Shown piece after piece: positions 36,316-45,339 of a DNA stretch of 64,000 nucleotides (position 1 is its first letter; each line of letters starts with the position of its first letter). The notes under the pieces were generated by a model. That model did no database searches. It had not been told where the DNA came from and worked only from the letters and a program-made list of their open reading frames with translations. Location of the stretch: NCBI RefSeq assembly GCF_010501015.1, contig NZ_QVML01000012.1:1-64000 (forward strand), in the 5' to 3' direction. This DNA is from Bacteroides sp. 214. GTDB lineage: Bacteria > Bacteroidota > Bacteroidia > Bacteroidales > Bacteroidaceae. Position numbers and translations under genes: made by a program.

Positions 36316-38025
36316 TCAAAACACTACCCTAAACCCCAAATTCCCCACCGTAGCATCCGGTTTCAAGGCATATCGTGCCGCCGAACGGCAATCAGCAGCA
36401 GTGCTATCAAACCCGCCCCCGCGAAGCACACGCTTGCCCGAGGAAGGGTCAGTGTAAACAGGATCAGTACCGGGCGAAGCAGTGTAATCGCCATACCAAT
36501 CCAGGCACCACTCCCACACATTACCCATCATATCGCAAAGATGGTAAGGGTTGTAATATTTCTGTCCTACCTGCTTGGTGCCGATACCGTTGCCGGGAGC
36601 ATTGTTATTGTTAGCTTCGTACCAAGCATACCGGCTTAGTAATGTATCTTCGAGGCGAATGTAATAGGGTGTCAGCGTACCGGCCCTGCAGGCATACTCC
36701 CACTGGGCTTCGCTGGGCAGGCTGCCGCCTTGCCAACGGGCAAAGGCATTGGCACCATACCAGCTAACACCCGCTACCGGATGATTTTCGTACCCATCGG
36801 CAACATGCCAGCCGGGCGAACTGCCCGTAACTGTATGTGCCAGATAAGGATGGGGAACGGCTATCAGCCTGTTGCCTTCATATAATCCCGAAGCAGGAAC
36901 GCCCACCGTACTGAGAAAAGCGGCATACTGTGCATTGGTCACCGGATAGCGACTGATGCGAAATCCACTTACCGTAATCAAACGCTGCTCTTCATCTACA
37001 CGACGGTCGGGGTCGGTATCCGGACTGCCCATCAAAAAGGTGCCACTTGGAATAGTCACCATCTCAATAGCAGTGGGCGTAATAGAAATGTTCTCCCAAT
37101 CTGAAATAGTAACCCCGGCAAACCGAAGTCCGCTACTATCCAGAATGAAGATAAATGTATAGTCTTTACCGGTAAGGAAATCACTATCGCCGGTAATATC
37201 CCAACTCTGGCTTTCGCCCATATTGGGCGACGAAAACGTAATAGACCGTCCGGGATAATCGGCTCCCAGATGCGGGATAATGATAGCCTGATAATGGGCT
37301 CCTTCTGCCAGCATGTGAGCAGCAATCGTTCCCGTTTCGCGAACACCGACCTCGTTCCGGTGGTCGAAAGTGGCGCGACTCAGTGAGAAACCTGCCGCCA
37401 ACGGCATACCGTTAATCGTAATCCGCATATCTTTCAGTATCGACGCATCGCCCCCCGCCTTGCGTTCTATCTTCACCTGCATTTTGCTCAGGCGATGGGT
37501 TAATGGCAACGCTACGGGGTTAGAGAGTTTAGTCTTGCCCGTAACCGTACCGTACAGCAGGTCGATAGCGGCAGGGTTCGACTGATTGTCCACCCGCACC
37601 GGGTAGGTATGGTTATCGAGCATCCCTCGCCCTTTGCCGGTGGCCTTGAATGGACTATATCCCACAAAGTCTACCACCGAACCATCTACCGGAAAATAGA
37701 TCTCCTGTTGCGAGGTGTGCGAAAGCAAAACCGTATCGCCCGGGCTGATGGACACAATATACCGGCGATTATCGGCATCGTTCACAATATGATCGGGCAA
37801 CAAACCACCACGACCAAGCATATAGATGCCAAAGGCAAGACCATCGGTAAGTCCGCTGCTGGGTATATGGGTGGTTGTTTGCTCGATACGGGGAATTAAA
37901 CGCACCGCCACACGAACCTGTTCGGGATTATCCAGATCGCGCTTGGTGCACGACACCAGCAACAGCGCCGCAAATATGCAGGCTGCCAATCTGGTGAAAG
38001 GCCATTTGTTGTGGGGAGGTTTCAT
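36316..38025 (-). CDS. Fimbrillin-like / SUMF1 fusion lipoprotein 1
   Basis: A 569-residue lipoprotein; FAALLLVSC gives a lipobox near residue 26. The N-terminal half has an Mfa-like fimbrillin pattern (QEIYFPVDGSVVDFVGYSPF, PLTHRLSKMQVKIERK, ITISDWE). The C-terminal half (about 315-569) is a SUMF1/formylglycine-generating-enzyme-like domain with MVTIPSGTFLMGS, GNVWEWCLDWYGDY and RVLRGGGFDS, ending GNLGFRVVF. Of the two copper-binding cysteines of true FGE, only the second position is a Cys. It is the last and most distant member of the operon, separated from the previous gene by 495 bases of palindromes, and is more GC-rich than its surroundings. Confidence 0.85.
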   Translation of the reverse strand: MKPPHNKWPFTRLAACIFAALLLVSCTKRDLDNPEQVRVAVRLIPRIEQTTTHIPSSGLTDGLAFGIYMLGRGGLLPDHIVNDADNRRYIVSISPGDTVLLSHTSQQEIYFPVDGSVVDFVGYSPFKATGKGRGMLDNHTYPVRVDNQSNPAAIDLLYGTVTGKTKLSNPVALPLTHRLSKMQVKIERKAGGDASILKDMRITINGMPLAAGFSLSRATFDHRNEVGVRETGTIAAHMLAEGAHYQAIIIPHLGADYPGRSITFSSPNMGESQSWDITGDSDFLTGKDYTFIFILDSSGLRFAGVTISDWENISITPTAIEMVTIPSGTFLMGSPDTDPDRRVDEEQRLITVSGFRISRYPVTNAQYAAFLSTVGVPASGLYEGNRLIAVPHPYLAHTVTGSSPGWHVADGYENHPVAGVSWYGANAFARWQGGSLPSEAQWEYACRAGTLTPYYIRLEDTLLSRYAWYEANNNNAPGNGIGTKQVGQKYYNPYHLCDMMGNVWEWCLDWYGDYTASPGTDPVYTDPSSGKRVLRGGGFDSTAADCRSAARYALKPDATVGNLGFRVVF

Positions 38026-38080
38026 TAGGTTTTTAGTTATAAGTTTAAATTATGGGTTGATTATGTTAGTTTTCAATTAT

Positions 38081-38095
38081 AAGCCCGCAGGGCTT
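38081..38095. repeat. Small GC hairpin in the repeat cluster
   Basis: AAGCCC (38081-38086) and GGGCTT (38090-38095) enclose three bases. It is the first of several palindromes in the 495-base gap between two fimbrillin-SUMF1 genes and might slow transcription or end it on either strand. Confidence 0.5.
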
Positions 38096-38105
38096 TAACT
38101 ATGAT

Positions 38106-38241
38106 AACCTTGGGTGAGCAAAGCGTAACCCGAGGTTGGTAAATATCCACTCACAACAACCCTAAAGGGGTTGAACCCATTTAGGGTTCAGGAAATCGAG
38201 GGAGTTATATACCTCGGGTTACGCTTTGCTCACCCGAGGTT
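38106..38241. repeat. Large inverted repeat with 31-base arms
   Basis: The arm at about 38107-38137 (inner part GTGAGCAAAGCGTAACCCGA) is complementary, with one mismatch, to 38211-38241 (inner part CGGGTTACGCTTTGCTCAC). About 73 bases lie between them and contain their own GAACCC/GGGTTC hairpin (38173-38178/38184-38189). No reading frame spans it. It resembles the palindromic repetitive elements scattered in Bacteroides genomes. Confidence 0.75.
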
Positions 38242-38290
38242 ATAGAAGTGTTACCCCTATGGGGTAATTGCTTACGTCAGTTTTCAGTTA

Positions 38291-38411
38291 CCGGCTGCTT
38301 TAGCTGCCGGATTTGGAAGAAATTTCCTATCTTGGCTTTAGCCAAATGATTTTAGTTTTGGCTAAAGCCAGAAATGAATATTGCTCTTAAACCGTCAGCT
38401 AAAGCAGACGG
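38291..38411. repeat. Cluster of GCTTTAGC-type palindromes
   Basis: Three hairpins share the core GCTTTAGC or its complement: CCGGC...GCCGG at 38291-38310, a 14-base inverted repeat TGGCTTTAGCCAAA (38333-38346) with TTTGGCTAAAGCCA (38357-38370), and CCGTC...GACGG at 38392-38411. The cores are related in sequence while the outer stems differ, which suggests one expanding element family. Confidence 0.7.
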
Positions 38412-38489
38412 CAATTGATGATTGAAATACCAACAAAAAAGGTATCTAAATGTACACTTAAGCATTTATAAATTAGTCAAAGAACGATG

Positions 38490-38510
38490 GGGTGGGGCGA
38501 AGCCCCACCC
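38490..38510. repeat. Strong GC hairpin after fimbrillin-SUMF1 gene 2
   Basis: GGGTGGGGC (38490-38498) pairs exactly with GCCCCACCC (38502-38510) around a GAA loop. It stands 11 bases past the stop of the leftward gene. No T tract follows in that direction, so it is more likely a transcript-stabilising or repeat element than a terminator. Confidence 0.6.
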
Positions 38511-38520
38511 GGGGAAATGG

Positions 38521-40416
38521 TTATTCGATGGAGAATGCTACGCGGAAGCCGAGATAATCATATACGCCATCCTCTTTAACACCATTACGATAATTTAAAC
38601 GGGATGTAAACATAGTGCTAGAAAAACAACCTCCACGTGCATGATGATGTTGTAATCCTTCAACAGGTTCATTTGGCCCAGTGGGGTCTACTGCTATGCT
38701 ACCGGCGAGGTCTTTGTAATAATCTATATAATACCAATCGTGACACCATTCCCAAACGTTACCCGCTATATCATATAAACCGTACCCGTTGGGTAATTTT
38801 TTTCCAACCGGTTTGGTGCCAGCAGGATAGCCGTCTATGGTTTCACCTGCTGCTGCATTATTAAAACCAGACCAAGCATAGTTCCAATGAGTATCTTTAC
38901 TGCCTCCAAGTCCAAAAATAGGGTCATCACCAATAAAGTAATTACCTCCATAAATTGCATATTCATACTCAGCCTCGGTAGGAAGCCTGCCATTTACCCA
39001 TTCGCAGAAAGCACGGGCACCAAACCAAGTTACAAACATCATGGGATAATCCGAATAATCCAGACCATCACGCACATTAGGAAGCCACAGCTTGTCATCG
39101 TCATTATATGTTATGCCCCGATAACTGGTAGCATTGACGTTTCGGGCATAGATCTGCTTAACGCCATCTACCATGTAGTATGCTCTGGTAACTGCCCCGT
39201 CAGTCTCTACACTATAATCGGGGTCATTGGCAGCTGCCAACGCATTTAGGAATGCACAATACTGGGCATTGGTAACTTCGTATTTACTCAGGTAGAAATC
39301 CTTACTAATACGAACTTCGTGTAAAGGCACTTCGCGACCATCACTATTTCTGAGTTCGTCTTCCGTTGGCGTAAAGGTTCTCCCGCTATAGGTAATTTCT
39401 GTCTGTCCATCGGATGCACCCATCCAGAAGGTTCCTGCCGGAATGCGCGCTACCGGAAATACCAAGCCACTATCGCTATCTTCCCAATCGGTAATGGTAA
39501 CACCATTGAACGCCAGATTGATGCCACGCAGGGTAAACGAACAGGTATACATTTTGTTGCTTTCAAAGTCGATATTATCGGGCATCGTCCAGGTATAATC
39601 TACGCTACCGGTGCTAAAGGTAATAGTGCGCCCATTATGATCGCTACCTTCGTGCGGAAGCACAATGGCATTGAACACCGCCACAGCATTATTCATGGTG
39701 TTTTTAGCAATAACAATGGGAGTATCGTCTGAATCGGGATTTACCGTCAGCAAGCCGTCTGCCAAACTAAATGATGCCCGTGCGGGCATACCCCCGAGGG
39801 TAGCGTAAATAGACGACAGATCATCGTTCATTCCCACATCCTGCTTTAGGTTAATCACCAACTTAGATAGTTTATGGGCAAAGGTCAATGTACCCGCAGG
39901 AGTCGTATTGCTCCCTTTAGTACCGGTACTATAAAGCAAATCGAGGCTTTGTTCGCCCTGCTCAGCTATATTCACCGGATACACGTAATCCTGGATAGTA
40001 GTACTATAAGGATAATAGGCAACAAAGCTTACTGTGCTGCCATCATCGGGATAAAACATATTGTGTTCAGGCATTGAAGGAATTAGCTTGAATCCCGTAC
40101 CTGCATCGTTGCGAGCAATACTATAACGCCGATTATCATTTTCACCTACGATATTATCAGGCAATGATCCATTCTCGGTTAGCATATAAACTCCTACCTG
40201 ATCACCATAGTCAAAACTATCACCGGTAACCCGGGTAGTAATCACCGTGCTGGTGGAGGCACGCGACTTGCTAGACGACCCAATCTGAGCCGTAAACTCC
40301 ACCAGATCGCCGGGAGTAGAGATTTTTCTGTTTTCCTCGTGTACGCACGAGTCAGAAAGGAACGCCACAATCAATAATAATGCGGCAGTCCGAAAAATAT
40401 AATATATTGTTTTCAT
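38521..40416 (-). CDS. Fimbrillin-like / SUMF1 fusion lipoprotein 2
   Basis: A 631-residue lipoprotein (FLSDSC lipobox, Cys near 24). The fimbrillin-like half contains NMFYPDDGSTVSFVAYYPY, LTFAHKLSKLVINLKQDVG and VTITDWED. The SUMF1-like half starts near 330 with IPAGTFWMGASDGQTEI and contains YEVTNAQYCAFLNAL, LPTEAEYEYAIYGG, GNVWEWCHDWYYIDYY and ARGGCFSSTMFTSRLNYR. Both FGE copper-cysteine positions appear replaced by Ser. It follows fusion gene 3 after 32 bases. A role as surface adhesin or pilus tip is inferred from the fimbrillin domain and the lectin-like fold of SUMF1 domains. Confidence 0.85.
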   Translation of the reverse strand: MKTIYYIFRTAALLLIVAFLSDSCVHEENRKISTPGDLVEFTAQIGSSSKSRASTSTVITTRVTGDSFDYGDQVGVYMLTENGSLPDNIVGENDNRRYSIARNDAGTGFKLIPSMPEHNMFYPDDGSTVSFVAYYPYSTTIQDYVYPVNIAEQGEQSLDLLYSTGTKGSNTTPAGTLTFAHKLSKLVINLKQDVGMNDDLSSIYATLGGMPARASFSLADGLLTVNPDSDDTPIVIAKNTMNNAVAVFNAIVLPHEGSDHNGRTITFSTGSVDYTWTMPDNIDFESNKMYTCSFTLRGINLAFNGVTITDWEDSDSGLVFPVARIPAGTFWMGASDGQTEITYSGRTFTPTEDELRNSDGREVPLHEVRISKDFYLSKYEVTNAQYCAFLNALAAANDPDYSVETDGAVTRAYYMVDGVKQIYARNVNATSYRGITYNDDDKLWLPNVRDGLDYSDYPMMFVTWFGARAFCEWVNGRLPTEAEYEYAIYGGNYFIGDDPIFGLGGSKDTHWNYAWSGFNNAAAGETIDGYPAGTKPVGKKLPNGYGLYDIAGNVWEWCHDWYYIDYYKDLAGSIAVDPTGPNEPVEGLQHHHARGGCFSSTMFTSRLNYRNGVKEDGVYDYLGFRVAFSIE

Positions 40417-40448
40417 TGTTTACAATTTTAAGTTCATTGGTTTCGCTT

Positions 40449-42392
40449 TCAGGGAGTGGCTGGCTGTATAGGGAACACAACACGGAAACCATATGCAACA
40501 TTATTACTAACCCTTGAGGACGGATAACGTGCTGTTACTCGAGTTTCTCCGTGATTAGAATTAAACGCTCCTCCTTTACACACTCGTAGAGTACTTGAAG
40601 TTTCATCTTCTGTAGGTCCCGTAGGGTCTATTGCCAAACTTCCAGCAAGTGTTTTATAATAATCTATATCATACAAGTCGGAACACCATTCATGCACATT
40701 GCCTTCAATATCATACAATCCATAGTTATTGGGTTGTTTCATGCCGACGGGTTTAGTTCCAGCGGGATAACCTTCGCCAGTCTCAGGCGTATTATTGTAA
40801 CTATTCCAGAAATAATCTATTACTTCGGTATATCCAGTTCCATTCGGAGTAGCCCATCGATAAGGGAGGGAGCCATCGCTATTGCCTGCAAAATATAATC
40901 CACCCCGGCATGCATATTCCCATTCGGCCTCAGTAGGTAGACGGGCACCTATCCACTTGCAAAAATCATTGGCTGCTTGCCAAGTCACACGACCGGCAGG
41001 ATAGTTGGAGTAATCAATAGCATTAGCCTCACTCGGATACCAAATGTTGGTTTTAGGGTTATAGTTAGCTGTCCAGGGATAATCCTCCGGAAGTGGAGCG
41101 TAATAATTTTCCCATCCTTCATCCGTTCTACGATAAACAGTCATAGCTCCATTGACATAATCCGTCATAAAGTCCGGATGGTTTCGTATGCTGTTCAAGT
41201 AGGCACAGAACTGTTCTACCGTAACCTCGTACTTACCCATATCGAACGCATTGGATATTTGTACTTGGTGCATAGGTACTTCTCTACCATTAGCAGCTTT
41301 AAATGGATCACTACCCGGTACAAATGTATTCCCATCTATCGTAACAGATGTAGTTCCATCGGCCGCTCCCATCCAGAAAGTTCCTGCAGGTATTCGTATT
41401 CTTTCTATATCATCGGGCGAGAATTTAATGGTAGTGGTACTTACCCATCCTTCGGAATCGGTAAATACTCCTCCATCTTCCCAGGGGGTAATGGTTAGAT
41501 TTACCATTTCCAATCCGTCGGCAGTCACTGCCATTTCGTAGCTATAGCGTTTGCTTTGCTCGAAGGTGGCTCCATCAGGGAAGGCCCATTGGAATGTTTT
41601 TCCGTCAATCGATATATCTACGGTACGGTTTTGGTATGTTCCCACTGTGGGTTGCGGCAACACCATGAATTCGTACACAGCACCGTCATCACTTTTTGGG
41701 CGGGCTTTTATATCGGCTACTGCCAAGTCGCTAAAGGTAGCTTCGCCCAAACTAAACTTAGCCGTGGCGGGCATACCTTTCAGGATTACGGTCTTTGCCT
41801 GGAAAGCATCGTCGGTAACGCCATACCCCCGAGATATAGCGATGGTAATGTTGGTAAGCATGTGCTTAAACCTCAGTGTAACAGCATTGTTGTTGCTGCT
41901 TCCGCTGGCACCGATACTGTATAATAAGTCGTGCGCCGAGGCTGGGTTCTGTGCCACCAGGTTTACGGGATAGAGGTATTCTGCCGTCAGCTCCGCTGTG
42001 CTTTTAAACGGGTGGTAGGCTACAAAATCCACGGTGGAGGCATCCATTGGGAAATAGATAGCCTGGTCGGCGCTGGCGGGTATTAATACATCTTTGGCGT
42101 CAGTTCCTTCGGCCGTTACTTTATACTGGCGGTTGATACCGTTGCTTAATACATCGCCGGGCAATTTCCCGTCTTTGGTCAGCATAAATATGCCGACTTC
42201 ATCGTCTTCTTCCCAAGAATCGCCCACAGCGCGGGTGGTTGTTCCTCCGTCAATCTCGGTGTTAAAAGTAACAGCGAGCGGATCGGGTGGATTGGGATCG
42301 TCGCTCTCGTGTTTCACACACGAGTTCATCATCAGCATGGAGCCCATCAGGACGCCCATGCACATCAGTTTGGTCTTTGAATTCATCTTCAT
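40449..42392 (-). CDS. Fimbrillin-like / SUMF1 fusion lipoprotein 3
   Basis: A 647-residue lipoprotein (MGSMLMMNSC, Cys near 25). The fimbrillin-like half has AIYFPMDASTVDFVAYHPF and LRFKHMLTNITIAISRGYG. The SUMF1-like half starts near 340 (IPAGTFWMGAADGTTSV) and has YEVTVEQFCAYLNSI, RLPTEAEWEYACRGG, GNVHEWCSDLYDIDYY and CKGGAFNSNHGETRVTARY. The FGE cysteine pair is absent. It is the first fusion gene of the operon, 80 bases after the DUF3575 gene, and is closer to fusion 2 than to fusion 1 in the SUMF1 region. Confidence 0.85.
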   Translation of the reverse strand: MKMNSKTKLMCMGVLMGSMLMMNSCVKHESDDPNPPDPLAVTFNTEIDGGTTTRAVGDSWEEDDEVGIFMLTKDGKLPGDVLSNGINRQYKVTAEGTDAKDVLIPASADQAIYFPMDASTVDFVAYHPFKSTAELTAEYLYPVNLVAQNPASAHDLLYSIGASGSSNNNAVTLRFKHMLTNITIAISRGYGVTDDAFQAKTVILKGMPATAKFSLGEATFSDLAVADIKARPKSDDGAVYEFMVLPQPTVGTYQNRTVDISIDGKTFQWAFPDGATFEQSKRYSYEMAVTADGLEMVNLTITPWEDGGVFTDSEGWVSTTTIKFSPDDIERIRIPAGTFWMGAADGTTSVTIDGNTFVPGSDPFKAANGREVPMHQVQISNAFDMGKYEVTVEQFCAYLNSIRNHPDFMTDYVNGAMTVYRRTDEGWENYYAPLPEDYPWTANYNPKTNIWYPSEANAIDYSNYPAGRVTWQAANDFCKWIGARLPTEAEWEYACRGGLYFAGNSDGSLPYRWATPNGTGYTEVIDYFWNSYNNTPETGEGYPAGTKPVGMKQPNNYGLYDIEGNVHEWCSDLYDIDYYKTLAGSLAIDPTGPTEDETSSTLRVCKGGAFNSNHGETRVTARYPSSRVSNNVAYGFRVVFPIQPATP

Positions 42393-42472
42393 TAATTTTT
42401 AGGTTAATCATCAACATGTAAGAGATTGGCTTGGATTCTTTTCCACTCATCTCTTTTCTATTTATTAGTTAT

Positions 42473-43837
42473 TCAGCGTCCTATCCGGAACACCAGTGAT
42501 ACGACCAAATCGGTAACCATAATCTTCCGGTAGTCTTCATATTTATTCAGGTATGCATACGGAGGTTCTTCCGAGTACAGTGCTTTTTTACTGCTCATGT
42601 AGCCTCCGCGTGCTCCCAACTCCAGTCCGAGGAAAGAGGTAATAGGGATGTAGAACCCCACGGATAATCCTGCATCCCAGTAATCGGCCGTATAGTTTCG
42701 TCCGTTGAACAGCTCTTGCGGAGCGCCCTCGGCACTACGGATATCATAATCGCCTACCCGTCCGTAAACACCCACATAAGCGATGTGCCGAAAGTTAGGA
42801 AGGGTAATCCAATAACGCGCTTCGAGGCGATAGCCGGAAAGCCCCCAGAACTTACGGTCGTTATCGTAATGCCAGTAGGCATATTTACCTTCGAACTCGG
42901 CCGACCAGTGACGGTTGAAGAAATATTCTACCGACAGGTTGGGAGTAAAGGCTACGTGACGCACCTCGGCAGTGATGCCTCCCCACAGAAGCAGGTTGCT
43001 CTTAATCGCCAGTAACGGCGAACTGTAACGACGTGAGGGATACTTGCCTTGATAGACAGAAAGAGTATCGGCGTAATACCCCACGGCTACCCGAGTAGAT
43101 ATATTCTTAGCACGGTGACGGGTGTCTACAGGAGCAACCTGCTGTTGTAAGTGAGGATCGTCTTCCATCAAGCTCAATACATCATCCATAAGCCCGGGAT
43201 CATCGCGAAGCATGCGGGGGACGTCGTAGACTACGGCAATCTCGACGCGTCGCAGTTGCGGAAACAGTTCGCTCAGCATGATGCGGTAAGGAGTGCCATT
43301 CTTTAGCTTCATGAGCTTCCGTTCGCGTTCGTCGGCATCCTCTACTTCGTTGATAATCTCTAATACATCTTTCTTGGATGGGATATCTGATACGCTAACC
43401 AACGACATCAGTTTATCCCAGTCTTCGCCCAGCCAATTCAGGCAAATCTTGTGATTAGCCAGTGCAGAATATGCATTTAATAAGTAGTTATGGAAACCTT
43501 TGACACGGTTATAAGAAAGCTCCTCGTTTAGAAAACGGCTTCCCTCTATCGAACAATGACCCGACAGATGCACTTCCTTGATGTAGACCGACTTTTCGCC
43601 AAGCACCACATCCATAAACGAAGCGAGTTTGTCGAGCTCGTATGTATTGTTACCCCAGTGATTAAAAATCACAGCACTGCCCTGCGGATATCCGAAGTAG
43701 AAATCCTGCTGAAGAACACCATCAAGGATGATGCGCCTGTAGATGGAGTCCGTCGGTGATACCCCGGCAAATGTGCTGAAAGGCATGGTCAGCAGAAGGC
43801 AGAGGATAAGTAGCGTATATATTCTAAATTTCTTCAT
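42473..43837 (-). CDS. DUF3575 outer-membrane protein with an OmpA-like segment
   Basis: A 454-residue exported protein (signal peptide MKKFRIYTLLILCLLLTMPF...). An OmpA-like peptidoglycan-associating segment is suggested by LSGHCSIEGSRFLNEELSYN near residues 90-112. The C-terminal third, from LAIKSNLLLWGGITAEVRH, is the DUF3575 beta-strand domain, probably an eight-strand barrel ending in VVSLVFRIGR. DUF3575 proteins commonly accompany Mfa/Fim-type fimbrial genes, where an anchoring or assembly role is suspected. It lies 29 bases after the DUF3868 gene. Confidence 0.82.
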   Translation of the reverse strand: MKKFRIYTLLILCLLLTMPFSTFAGVSPTDSIYRRIILDGVLQQDFYFGYPQGSAVIFNHWGNNTYELDKLASFMDVVLGEKSVYIKEVHLSGHCSIEGSRFLNEELSYNRVKGFHNYLLNAYSALANHKICLNWLGEDWDKLMSLVSVSDIPSKKDVLEIINEVEDADERERKLMKLKNGTPYRIMLSELFPQLRRVEIAVVYDVPRMLRDDPGLMDDVLSLMEDDPHLQQQVAPVDTRHRAKNISTRVAVGYYADTLSVYQGKYPSRRYSSPLLAIKSNLLLWGGITAEVRHVAFTPNLSVEYFFNRHWSAEFEGKYAYWHYDNDRKFWGLSGYRLEARYWITLPNFRHIAYVGVYGRVGDYDIRSAEGAPQELFNGRNYTADYWDAGLSVGFYIPITSFLGLELGARGGYMSSKKALYSEEPPYAYLNKYEDYRKIMVTDLVVSLVFRIGR

Positions 43838-43866
43838 ATCAGGGCGTGTTTAGGTTTTGTTCTTTG

Positions 43867-45339
43867 TTAAAGATTCCCGTTTCGGGACAGTAAGGCATTT
43901 AAGGCCCTTCGTGCCTGATCGACACCGGCAGAAGCTGCCATGCGGAGGTAAACTTCGGCTTTGTCGGAGTTGCCTTCGAGCAGATATAGAATACCCATGT
44001 TGTTGTAAGCAAGCGGGTGTTCGGCATAAGGCTCGAGATATCCGCGTGCCTTGGGGGCATTGCGCTGCATCAGGGCTACGGCAGCCGCGTTGATAGCGGC
44101 TTCGGCACTGCTGGGGTACAAGCGGGCTGAGAGGTCGAGCAGGTCGTTATAGTTCGACGAGCCAACGGGCGATTGTATGGCCAACTGGTAGAAATTCTCG
44201 AGGCTGATATACGTAGCTCCACCCTGTGCGCCGGGAGAAGAAGGCATGGATACCGAACGGATGTAACCAATTTCGTACGAAAGACGCGGGACGCGGGGAA
44301 ACACCTCGCCGCAGAGGTAGCGGTAAGGGATGCCGTCGGCAAAGGTCATCAACATATTTTCGCGGCCGCGGGTTACGGAAACGCTTTCTATTATATTAAG
44401 GACAGACTCGCGGAACTGCATGTGGGAGTTACGAACAAAGTTGGCGATGGAGTCCCAGTCTTCGCTGACCCAGGTAACCTCCAAAGGTGCTTTGCCTGAT
44501 AGACGGTAGTCGTAAAGAACTTCCTTCAACTCGACACTGCGGATGGCTGCCGTGCGCCCATTCTTCTGATAATCGCCGATGGGATAGCCGTAGCCTGTAA
44601 GATGAATGTAGGCCAACTCGGCACCGGGCTGGTTGAGTATCTTATTTACCTCGGTATTGAGCAGTCGGTAGACATCGTCATAACCTGAGCGTTCGCGACG
44701 CTTGTTTTTATGGGCGGGCCCGCAGAGATACTCCGAAATCAGCAGGTTACCGGCATGAGTAAAGACTTCGTTCCTCGGCGGTACTATATTAACAAGGGAA
44801 AGTAACTGGTCGTCGATCACAACAGGAGAATGGGGTCTCTTCGACTGAAGAGGGGTATCGGCGATTTTGTCTTCGAATATGCTTGTTACCAGACCCTTTT
44901 GTTCCAACTCTTCGGTGCGAAGAAATAGAACAGCATCGTGCATCCAGCTTTGGTAAGCCACAGATGTAAGATACGATATGTGACGGGATGATTTGCGGTT
45001 GTCGACGATCACTGCGTACGGCAACGGATCATTGGCTTTCGCCAAGCTATCCGCTTTCGAGAGGCGATGGCGGTACGAACGATGCATTTCAGAACCATTA
45101 ATCAACACACCGGGGAGTGCGAAAGAGTAGTTACCGGAGCGGAGAATGGGGATAAGCATCACAGCACGGTCGGTAGCAAGCGATAACCCCTCGAAGTTGA
45201 TATCCATTTCAAGGACAAGATCATCTCCCGAAGAGACAAGAGATTGGCGTGTAATGTAGAGTTGGCCTTTATACGCCTCTTGGGCGGTCATCGGCCAAGC
45301 TACAAACAACAGAAACAGGCTAAATAATATCTTTTTCAT
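43867..45339 (-). CDS. DUF3868 fimbria-associated exported protein with TPR tail
   Basis: A 490-residue exported protein. I start it at 45339 (MKKILFSLFLLFVAWPMTAQ, a signal peptide with cleavage after AQ); an open frame extends upstream to 45396. An N-terminal DUF3868-like beta domain (about 20-140) is followed by an OmpA-like segment (YIHLTGYGYPIGDYQKNG, RTAAIRSVELKEVL) and TPR-like helices near the C-terminus (HPLAYNNMGILYLLEGNSDK). It is the first gene of the five-gene leftward operon and is probably part of the fimbrial assembly or anchoring apparatus, by analogy with other Bacteroidales fimbrial loci. Confidence 0.78.
   Translation of the reverse strand: MKKILFSLFLLFVAWPMTAQEAYKGQLYITRQSLVSSGDDLVLEMDINFEGLSLATDRAVMLIPILRSGNYSFALPGVLINGSEMHRSYRHRLSKADSLAKANDPLPYAVIVDNRKSSRHISYLTSVAYQSWMHDAVLFLRTEELEQKGLVTSIFEDKIADTPLQSKRPHSPVVIDDQLLSLVNIVPPRNEVFTHAGNLLISEYLCGPAHKNKRRERSGYDDVYRLLNTEVNKILNQPGAELAYIHLTGYGYPIGDYQKNGRTAAIRSVELKEVLYDYRLSGKAPLEVTWVSEDWDSIANFVRNSHMQFRESVLNIIESVSVTRGRENMLMTFADGIPYRYLCGEVFPRVPRLSYEIGYIRSVSMPSSPGAQGGATYISLENFYQLAIQSPVGSSNYNDLLDLSARLYPSSAEAAINAAAVALMQRNAPKARGYLEPYAEHPLAYNNMGILYLLEGNSDKAEVYLRMAASAGVDQARRALNALLSRNGNL

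Noticed and set aside
40977..41498. A 173-codon open frame on the plus strand.
   Set aside because: Antisense to fimbrillin-SUMF1 gene 3; no signal peptide, no domain and no promoter.
36316..42392. The SUMF1 C-termini might be variable regions of a diversity-generating retroelement.
   Set aside because: No reverse transcriptase, no accessory gene and no near-identical template repeat are in the window, and the C-termini are not rich in Asn codons as mutated variable regions usually are.
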